43,307 nucleotides of DNA from Moorena sp. SIO3I8 (GTDB lineage: Bacteria > Cyanobacteriota > Cyanobacteriia > Cyanobacteriales > Coleofasciculaceae). The DNA lies in contig NZ_JAAHHW010000045.1 of the NCBI RefSeq assembly GCF_010692325.1, positions 8,561 to 51,867 on the forward strand, given 5' to 3'. The notes beneath the pieces are model-generated. The model ran no database searches. It saw only the letters and a program-made list of their open reading frames with translations, and had not been told where the DNA came from. The translations under genes and the position numbers were made by a program. Of this stretch, positions 16,428-25,400 are shown one piece after another (position 1 is the first letter of the stretch; each line of letters starts with the position of its first letter).

Positions 16428-18272
16428 TTACCGCTCTTTCAGGGCTGGGGAATTGCTCAATGGTGTTTTTGCTGAAGATTCCAACAGCAAACCATACTCA
16501 ATGCCTTCCACCACAGCTTCATAGGACGCTTCAAGAATATTACTGGAAACCCCCACAGTTGTCCAGCGCTGTTCTCCATTGCTTGATTCCACTAGCACCC
16601 TTGTCTTAGCCGATGTGCCAGCAGCACCATCCAGAATCCGCACTTTATAGTCGGTTAGATGAAAAGCCGCAATCTCTGGGTAAAAGTTCACTAAGGCTTT
16701 GCGCAACGCTGCATCAAGGGCTGACACTGGTCCATTGCCTTCTGCTACTTCCAAAATATCCTGGTTGTTAACAGATACTTTAATGGTTGCCACAGAATTA
16801 CTGTAGGGTTTACGGACCCCTTGTAGCATATCGCAATGTATCTGACAGCCTTTGAGTTCAAAGGGATGTTCTCGATATCCCAAAGCATCCCGCATCAACA
16901 AATCAAAACTGGCTTCCGCTGCTTCAAATTGATACCCTTCATTTTCTAGATCTTTGAGGCGTTCCAGGATTTCGCGACAGGCGGGGTCTTTTTTATCCAA
17001 ATCATGACCGAAACTACGGGCTTTTGCTAAGACATTGCTCAATCCCGACTGGTCAGAAATTACAATCCGACGCTGATTACCAATCTGTTCTGGCTGAATA
17101 TGTTCATAGGTCAGAGGATTCTTTGCCACCGCTGACACATGGATGCCACCTTTGTGAGCAAAGGCTGAACGACCCACAAAGGCAGCATGGTCATTGGGAG
17201 CAAGATTGACAATCTCGCTAATTAAACGACTAGCTTGGGTCAGTCTGGCCAGCTGATTATCCTCAATACAGGAATAACCAAGCTTCAACTGTAAGTTAGG
17301 AATCACAGAACAGAGATTAGCATTACCACAGCGTTCACCATAACCATTAATCGTTCCCTGAACCATACACGCTCCCTCAGATACCGCAGCTAAGGCATTA
17401 GCAACCGCTGTATCGGAATCATTATGGGTATGGATTCCTAACATGGGTTGGAGGTTAGGCGGTTGAAGGTTAGCAGGTTGAAGGTTAGCAGGTTGAAGGT
17501 TAGCAGGTTGAAGGTTAGCAGGTTGAAGGTTAGCGGGTTGAAGGTTAGCGGGTTGAAGCTTAGCGGGTTGAAGCTTAGAACCTTGGCCTTTTGGCCACGC
17601 TTCGCGAACAACATTCAACCTTCCAACGTTCAACTCACTTTCAACATTCAACCTTCCAACGTTCAACTCTTTAGCTACATCTCTAACAATTTGACTAACT
17701 TGATCGGGTAGGGTACCACCGTTGGTGTCACACAGTACTAGCCATTCTGCACCCGCATCTTTAGCAGCTTTCAGGGTTTTGAGGGCATAGTCTCGATTGG
17801 CTTTATAGCCATCAAACCAGTGTTCTGCATCGTAAATCACCCGACGCCCTTGACTACGGAGGTATTCTATGGTATCCCGAATCATGGCTAGGTTTTCCTC
17901 TAGGCTAGTTTTCAGCCCTTCGGTGACATGAAGATCCCAGGATTTCCCAAAAATCGTCACCCAGCGCGTTCCTGCAGCTAAAATAGCTTGCAGCATCCGG
18001 TCTTCTGCAGCGATCATGTTTGGCCGTCGAGTTGAGCAAAAGGCTACTACTTCTGCTTGTTTGAGAGGTTCTTCTTTGAGCTTCCAGAAAAATTGCACAT
18101 CTTTCGGATTTGCCCCTGGCCATCCTCCTTCAATGAAGGGAATACCTAACTCATCCAGTTGTCGAGCAATGCGTAACTTATCTTCTAGAGACAATGAAAT
18201 TCCTTCACGCTGGGCACCATCCCGCAGCGTTGTATCGTAAATCCAGATGGGGTGAGAAGTTGTTGAAGTCAT
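16428..18272 (-). CDS. cimA: Citramalate synthase with a 73-residue repeat-derived insertion
   Basis: This 614-residue protein condenses pyruvate and acetyl-CoA to (R)-citramalate, the threonine-independent entry to isoleucine. The HMGL-like TIM barrel starts with IYDTTLRDGAQREG (metal/substrate-binding R and D) and continues to LGIHTHNDSDTAVAN with the HxH metal ligands. NGYGERCGNANL follows. The C-terminal LeuA-type regulatory dimer domain lies at about 470-600. Residues about 204-276, between the CDTNGGTLPD strand region and the HTHND strand, come from repeats: two LNVGRLNV-like units, a palindrome-derived REAWPKGQG, and tandem (PANLQ)n. Without this insert the length is about 540, normal for CimA. 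The frame is intact. ATG 18272 starts close to its promoter region. Family is certain; activity with the insert is untested. Confidence 0.95.
   Translation of the reverse strand: MTSTTSHPIWIYDTTLRDGAQREGISLSLEDKLRIARQLDELGIPFIEGGWPGANPKDVQFFWKLKEEPLKQAEVVAFCSTRRPNMIAAEDRMLQAILAAGTRWVTIFGKSWDLHVTEGLKTSLEENLAMIRDTIEYLRSQGRRVIYDAEHWFDGYKANRDYALKTLKAAKDAGAEWLVLCDTNGGTLPDQVSQIVRDVAKELNVGRLNVESELNVGRLNVVREAWPKGQGSKLQPAKLQPANLQPANLQPANLQPANLQPANLQPANLQPPNLQPMLGIHTHNDSDTAVANALAAVSEGACMVQGTINGYGERCGNANLCSVIPNLQLKLGYSCIEDNQLARLTQASRLISEIVNLAPNDHAAFVGRSAFAHKGGIHVSAVAKNPLTYEHIQPEQIGNQRRIVISDQSGLSNVLAKARSFGHDLDKKDPACREILERLKDLENEGYQFEAAEASFDLLMRDALGYREHPFELKGCQIHCDMLQGVRKPYSNSVATIKVSVNNQDILEVAEGNGPVSALDAALRKALVNFYPEIAAFHLTDYKVRILDGAAGTSAKTRVLVESSNGEQRWTTVGVSSNILEASYEAVVEGIEYGLLLESSAKTPLSNSPALKER
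17448..17672. repeat. Repeat block inside cimA: 15-bp tandem array, palindrome and two 23-bp units
   Basis: Nine 15-bp units lie at 17448-17582 (consensus TTGAAGGTTAGCAGG on the plus strand), encoding PANLQ and variants on the minus strand. A palindrome of the GTTCGCGAAGCG/GGCCAAAAGGCC family follows at about 17583-17612, then two copies of TTCAACCTTCCAACGTTCAA-like sequence at about 17614-17672. All lengths preserve the cimA frame. Almost the same 15-mer occurs in the intergenic array near 41193. Confidence 0.95.
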
Positions 18273-18516
18273 GGGCAGTTATAAAAGTTGACTTTATCGT
18301 AAAGAAATGTAAATTGTAGTTAAGGGTAAGCTTTGAGGGCCTAAAGCTTAGTCAGAGGACTAGACCTCTAGATATTTATAAACGCAGCTTATCTAGAACC
18401 ATCAAACAATAAGAGCACCTTAGTGTATTGCCAGATTGGCTTTGTTCACAACACTAAACATAGCTGCATCTAATTGTATTAAAAAATAAGCTACAGATAA
18501 GGAGTAATCTTGAATA

Positions 18517-18855
18517 ATGCCTAAAGTAACAGCACAAGGAAAAAGCTTTGAATGTGACCAGGGCAGTAATCTGCGCAAGGTGTTACTAGACCATGGGGTT
18601 GCCCTATACAACGGCAACGCTAAACTAATTAACTGTAGAGGATTAGGTAGCTGTGGTACCTGTGCGGTTGAGATAGACGGGGAAGTATCCGAGCCAAATT
18701 GGAAGGATAAAGCTAGGCGATCGCTTCCGCCCCATTCTCCGACGGCAAATCGCCGCTTAGCCTGTCAGACAAAGGTTTTAGGTGATGTTTGTCTTACCAA
18801 ATATGATGGCTTTTGGGGGCAAGGAGATAAAACTGTCTGGACCCCAGAATCATGA
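18517..18855 (+). CDS. 2Fe-2S ferredoxin-like protein
   Basis: A 112-residue plant-type ferredoxin fold protein. Cysteines sit at C40, C46 and C49 (NCRGLGSCGTC) and C83 (RRLACQT), so the cluster is held by Cx5Cx2C plus a distant Cys, one residue longer than the common Cx4Cx2C spacing. This matches cyanobacterial ferredoxin-like proteins of unclear partner rather than photosynthetic PetF. An AAGGAG-type ribosome site (about 18499) supports the ATG at 18517. It is divergent from cimA across 244 bases with a promoter-sized gap. Electron carrier in the cytoplasm; partner unknown. Confidence 0.88.
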   Translation: MPKVTAQGKSFECDQGSNLRKVLLDHGVALYNGNAKLINCRGLGSCGTCAVEIDGEVSEPNWKDKARRSLPPHSPTANRRLACQTKVLGDVCLTKYDGFWGQGDKTVWTPES

Positions 18856-18908
18856 AGTTGTCGATGGTGACTGGAACCTCGGCTGTAGTTAAAACCTAGG
18901 GCGTGTCG

Positions 18909-19155
18909 TCAGTTAAGCCAAACAACAGCAGCAGCGAGATCAATTGTGCCTAAGACATTTCTAGCAGTTTGATCGTACCGGTTGCCATGGCACGGTATTG
19001 CTTGATTTTAGGGAATAAATTCTTAAAAAGATGTTGCGCTTTGTAAAGCTGTTTATCGTACTTTCGTTGCACTCTACGGTTAGATTTTGGAGGAATTATA
19101 GCCTCACATGCCATAGATTTAAAGCGAGCCAAGACTCGCTCATCGGCCAGGGCAA
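18909..19155 (-). pseudogene. IS5-like transposase C-terminal remnant
   Basis: The minus strand reads LLALADERVLARFKSMACEA, then IIPPKSNRRVQRKYDKQLYK and HLFKNLFPKIKQYRAMAT, matching the end of IS5-type DDE transposases (the E-containing helix region). After a frameshift it continues RYDQTARNVLGTIDLAAAVV to WLN and a stop at 18909. The 5' two-thirds are absent, so it is a dead relic. A tandem 21-bp repeat at 19153-19194 abuts the broken end. Confidence 0.75.
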
Positions 19156-19194
19156 GAAGTGAATGTAAACTTACAAGAAGTGAATGTAAACTTA
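19153..19194. repeat. Tandem duplication of a 21-bp unit
   Basis: CAAGAAGTGAATGTAAACTTA occurs twice head to tail (19153-19173 and 19174-19194). It adjoins the broken edge of the IS5-like remnant and lies about 250 bases before the RHS gene. Confidence 0.85.
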
Positions 19195-19281
19195 TGTGTA
19201 ATTAGGTAATTGTTTTAATTTAGGACTGCTATAGTTATCAGTGAAAGCGTCAGAAAAACTGAGCAAAAATGTGAGATAGAG

Positions 19282-19308
19282 CAAGGATTAGGATCATACT
19301 AATCCTTG
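19282..19308 (+). promoter_or_regulatory. 10-bp perfect hairpin upstream of the RHS gene
   Basis: CAAGGATTAG (19282-19291) pairs exactly with CTAATCCTTG (19299-19308) over a 7-base loop, 135 bases before the RHS start. There is no strong T-tract. It could be an operator, an RNA leader element or a weak terminator. Function unknown. Confidence 0.4.
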
Positions 19309-19443
19309 ATGAACAGCGCTATTGCATAGTTATATTAATGTATTAAGAAGAATCCTTATTGATTATGGCGTTTCCCCTGCTCTAGTTATGTAACTAGGTC
19401 TTGCTTTTTGTCCAAAGTCCAATTAGATAGAAGATATGTCTAA

Positions 19444-22400
19444 ATGACTCAAATAACTTCTAGTGGTTACTCTCCAAGTACTTTATCTGAACTCCCAGTT
19501 ATCCGAACATTTCAGATGGATGGGAGTGGTATTGGCACCATACCCAATTCAGTAAATCTCTTCCGAGGCGATGTTAACCTTCCCTTGGAATTAATATCCC
19601 TTCCGGGTAGAGGCGATTTGGATGTTAAGGTCGCCATCATGTACCAGAGTAACATTCAAAATCTGGTGGATACCTGGAATCTGGAGTCACCGACGGGAAT
19701 TCTGGGTTTGGGGTGGAATATGCCCTATGAAATGATTGCCATTGACAATAAAAATACGGGTTCTAGCTACGACAACGAATATTATCTTGTTTCTGGCGGT
19801 TCGGCTAATCGGCTGTATCAAGATGGCGTAAATTTAGCCTCAGACGGAGTGAGTATAGAATCTTGGAATTTTGAGACGGAAGACTATAAACCTTGGGATA
19901 TTCGCTATTACCCAAACAAAGAAAAATGGGTGATTATCAAGGAAAATGGGGTAAAGCAGACTTATGGAGGGAATACAAGCCAACCAGCAGACAAAAATCC
20001 CTATATTCAATGGGGTGTGAAATGGGGTGGTAGGAATGGTAACTGGATTGGTAGCACTACGAATACATCAGGACAGGAACCTTTTGTACTAGCTTGGAAT
20101 TTAGCAGAAATTCAAAATACTTGGGGCGAAAAGGTTACTTTTAGCTATGAAGTTGATTTAAAAGAAATTGGTATCGGTGGTTATAAATATACCCAAGCTA
20201 CTTACTTAAAACAAATTACTGCTTTAGATGGGCGTACTGTTAATTTTGTCTACCAACCTAAACAGTATGATGACCAAATAAGAGAGTATCAGATTCCCCA
20301 TGAAGATAGCGGACAATCAAACCGTCATGCTTATCAGGATCGGTATGAAACTAAATTTCTTGATTCCATTGAAGTGAGACAAGAAAACTCAGAATCGCTG
20401 TTATTTTATATCCAGTTTGATTATGAGTTGGAAAATGTTTCCTTAACTGATCCTAATAATAATGCGGATTTCTCTAAGCGTTATCTAACAGGAATAACTC
20501 AGAAAAATGCAGAGGGAGAGTCTTTACCTGGTTATAAGTTTGAGTATTACACGAATCCAGAGGATATAAATGAGAATGTCCATCGTGGTGCATTAAAAAA
20601 CATTACTTATCCTACAGGTAGTATTGCTAATTTCAATTACGACAAAAAGAATCTAATTGGAACTTCTCATAATATACCCATCTCTGGCAACGGTATTCCT
20701 CGTGTTTGGTTTGGTGGTGATTATGTTGTAGTTGCTTATTATGATGATAGTGGGAGAAATTTAGATGTCAAAGTATATAGCTGGAATGGTAACTGGATAG
20801 AGGATGAGAAAAGTATCTCTAGTCAGCTAGATATTGAGAGTTTGCAGGTAGTAACTCAGAGTAATTTCTTTGCGCTGAGTTTCAATTCAAATTCTCAAAT
20901 GAATGTGTATCTATTCCATCAGGAAAAGGGGCGTTTTGGTCAATGGCACTCACCCTCTATTCCCCCTTTAGATTTACCTTCAAGTGATTCCTTAACACAC
21001 CTTGCTGCTGGTAGTAGTTTTGTTGTTGCTGCTGTGTCTGGTGCAGATGCTAATTTATGGGTTTGGAATCAGCCGAATCAGATATGGAGTCCTCCCTGTC
21101 CCAGTATAAATATAAGTAAAGGTAATTATGCTTTAGCTGCTTTCGGTAATTATTTTACTATTGGTATCTATGATCCTGTTTTTAAAAGCTGTGAACTGGT
21201 GTTATATTACCAAGATGAAATTTCCGGAAGATGGGATCAAAAAGAAATTGCTACGATCAGTCCAGTTGAAAAAGATGCACAAGGTAATCCCTTGCTTAAT
21301 TGGAGTTTGGGTAATGACTCGGCTACAGCAACTTTTGTTAAAAGTATCGGCACCAATATTGAGTATGAAGTAGCCATCTATCAATGGGATGCTCAGTTTG
21401 AAGTCAATCCTCAACCTTTCAGCAAATCCTACAGCGTACCTCAAGATACAAAAGAACCCTTTGGTTATTCCATAACTACAGGCAGCTTAGTTGCAAATGT
21501 TGGTAATCTCTGGCGATATAATGGCAGTGACTGGATAGATAGTAATCTGAATGTTTCTAGTGGAAATGAAGCAACAAAGTTGGCTTATGGTTCTGATTTA
21601 GCGATCGCCTCAAGTTCAGATTCCAGTGATATAAAAGCTTACAATCCTTATCAAGATCAATGGGAAACCCCTGACTTAGAGGGGTCTTTGTCAACAACTA
21701 CGCCCAATTGGATAACTAGACTTTACCAGACTGTTTGTAAATGGCTAAATTCTTTACTAGACAATATTTTTAGAGGTTATATCCCAACTAAAGATTTCAA
21801 TCTAGATGGAATTATTAATGATTATCAACCCACTGTCAGTGGTAACTTTATCACTATTGGGGACGCAATTTTTTACAGAGATAATCAAGGAGTATTTAAC
21901 AAAGATCCACACTCAATTCCACCGGAGATTAAGCCTGATAGCATAATTAACCGCGCTCCTTTTTATATTGCTTGCGAGACGAATGATGGACAGACTCAGA
22001 TATTTTTGTTAAAAAATGGCAAGGTTGTTAATCCTCAATCTCTCTCAGAAAGGATTTATGTTGATAACGAAAGCAGTAAAGGCAAATCGGGAACTAATTT
22101 AGCTGGATTGAATGCTTTTGTTACTTACAAAGGGGACAATTTTGATCAAGCTTCTGAATTGAATCTCTATTATGTTTTTAATGAATCAATTCAAGGCAAT
22201 GTTACTGATTTCCCTGTAGTAAAAGTTACTATTAATGACGGTTATCAAGAAAGTCAGACTAGCTATGATTACGATACAGGTAATATAGTTATTAGTGCTC
22301 AAGGAATTGTTACTCAATATCCTCATGTTACGGTGATACAAGGCAGTGACAATTCACAATTAACTCCTTTTGGGAAGACTGAACATCTTTTCTTTAATGG

Positions 22401-25400
22401 ACTTTCAGTAGAAGGTTTAGGGTTTAAGGACTTTCAAGGAAACCCTCCCTCTTACTACAGCTTCTTGCATGGTTCTCTGTATCAACAGAAAGCCTATAAC
22501 TCAACAGATGATAAGTTACCTCGCCAAACTGTAACTGTGGAATATAACATAGTAACCCAAAGACAGAAATTAGGAGAGTCAAGGCCGGTTGATTTATACG
22601 GGTTTTATATTCAACAGAAACGCGAGGAAAGTATTCTCTATGACCAAGAAATTAGCACCACAGACTCAAATGGTAATGCATCAGATGTGGGAGTTAAACG
22701 AGCGGTTGAATATGAATATGACTCGGCAATGGGATTGCTAAAAACACAGACAACTTACAATTACAATAGTTTGGGTGAAAAGGAAACACTGACACAAACT
22801 TCTGTTTATGGTTGGGAAAAGTATGAGGAATTGAGACAACAAAATATCCTCACTCCTGTTGTCCAAACTGTTAGTAAAAATAATGATAAAACCACAGCGA
22901 TCGCAGTTTCAACTTGGAAAGATTGGGGAGGAGGTAAATGGGGGCTATACCGAACCTATCAAGGACTTAATGAAGATGCTGTTTTTGACCAATGGGATAA
23001 TTTAAGTGAACCAAATAAAACAGATTGGTTGAAGGTTTCAGAAGTAATTTATCGTACCTCAAATGGAGTAGCGCAAGATTTGATTGATGTCAATGGGGTT
23101 CACACTTCAACTCTATTAGATAACCAGCAATTTTATCCTGTTGCTCAATTTACTAATGCTACGATTGAAGAGGTAACTTATACAGGGTTTGAAGCTTACG
23201 AGAATCTCAGTGATTGGAGTATAAATCAAGGTAATATAACTGCTTTGATTGTCACCGGAGATGCTCATACAGGTGTTTCTAGTTTGCGACTTCACCCTAA
23301 TTTTACTCTCAAAAAACAAGCATATCTAACCCTGAATAATACTGCTCAAACCTATATTATTTCTGCTTGGATTAAAACAGAAACAGCGTTTGAAACAGAT
23401 GGGGGTAAAGCCCAAGTTAAACTACAATTTTACAACGGTGATAACCCTGTAGGGCAACCTATTACTGTGCCCATTGAATCAACTGATAGCGTATGGCAAT
23501 ATTGGCATCATGTAATTGATACAAATAAAATTCAAGGAACACAGTTAGGACTAGAAATATCTAATCAAAAAACATCTAAATCTTTTTTAATCGATGATAT
23601 TTGCTTTGTTCCTTTGATGGGTGGTTTCCAAGGGAATGTCTATGACACTAAATACAAAATCATGACAGCTAAACTTGGCAATCATGCCGACACTCTGCGC
23701 TATGTCTATGACAACTATCAGCGAATGATAGCTACTATTGGCCCAGATGAAAATGTCCGTACTTTAACAGTACCCTATTATTCCCGACAAGGGAATGACG
23801 CATTCACTGGGACAGATCCTAACAGTAGCTTGCGGATTGCTGCCAGAAATGGGGGGATTTACGATAACTTCCATGATGGACAATGGCAGGATATATGGGA
23901 TGGAGATGCCAATGCGTGGAAGGTGGAAAATGAGGCTTTGGTTCACGTTGGTACGCAAACAGACCAGATAACTCTCAAAAACTCCGATGCTTACTCTAAT
24001 TATGGGGTGCGAGTGCAAGTAACTCCGCCAGAAACAGTGAATCAGCCCCTTGGTATCTCCATTGGCTCACATCTGACCGTTCAATGGTCGTCCTCGGATG
24101 GGTGGCAGGTAAACGGTGATAAGATTCCATCGGCTATGAAACCTGCGGGAGATTGGGTTCTTGTTGCTATAGAGAGTGCTGTTCTTTTCTATGTTGATGG
24201 GCAACAACTATTTGCTGGCATCCTAGACCAGACGGTTTCTGGGGCGTTGAGCTTGTTCTGTGGAGATCGGGTTTCTTATCAAGATGTTGTCGTCTTCCAA
24301 GATCCGATGACCTCTATTGACTATCTCGATGGCAATGGTCGCAAGAAGCAAACCCAATTGCTAGAAGGAGTAAATTGTCTGGTTAACCAAGCTATCTATG
24401 ACGAACTTGGACGTGCAGCAGTGCAGACAAAAACGGCTCAATATGAGAATACTTTGTTTGCTTTTCAGAGTAATTTTGTCACTACATTTGATTGGGAAAC
24501 TGGAGTAATGGAAGGGGATGTTGCCCAGTATTACTCAGCTACAGGGGGCGGTTTCTCCGATGATGGGGGCTATCCTTATTCTCGTAAGTTGTTTGAGAAC
24601 TCTCCGTTATCGCGGGTGATGGAAAGGGGTAAACCAGGGAAGGATTTTGCGATCGCAAATACAGACAATCCTGCTCTGAATCATACTTTGAGGTATGGTT
24701 ATGGGATTAACGGGGAAGGGGATGTTTTTGGCGAGTTCAAGTTTCCTGGTAACGAATATCTGATCAAGACTATTACCGATCCCAATGGGGTCAAGACTTA
24801 TACCCTCAAAGATCAAGCAGGCCAAATACTTGCCAAGAAAACGCTGATTGAACCGGAAACAAATGAATATATCACCCTTGCCTATGAATATGATGATGCT
24901 GGAAGGCTAGTTACCACTAAACCCCCCAACTATTACCAGCCCCCTGATGGCTCGCAACCGGAACAATGGGTATCCACCAATCAGTATGATTTCTTAGGTC
25001 GGTTGACGCAAAGTTATAATCCTGATAATAAGTCCTCACAATACATCTATGACCGAGGGGGCAAACCTCGTTTCATGCAGGATGCTAATGGAGCAGCAGC
25101 ACAATCACCCTATATTCTTTATACTAAGTACGATCGCCTGAGCCGACCTGTGGAAAAGGGGTATCTAGAATATACTTGGGATGAAGCTGACCTTCAGGAG
25201 AAAGCCGAAACTCCTGATTGGCCATCAACTCCCCCTACTTGGCGAAAAAAGTATTTCTATGATGGAGATGGGGTTTCTCCTTATGCCATCGGTGCGTTAA
25301 CTAAAATCTTAACCAATAATAGCGATCATGGTGAGCCAGATGTGGAGGAGACGTTTACCTATGATGTCTATGGGGATGTTCTCAGCAAAACCCTCAAAGT

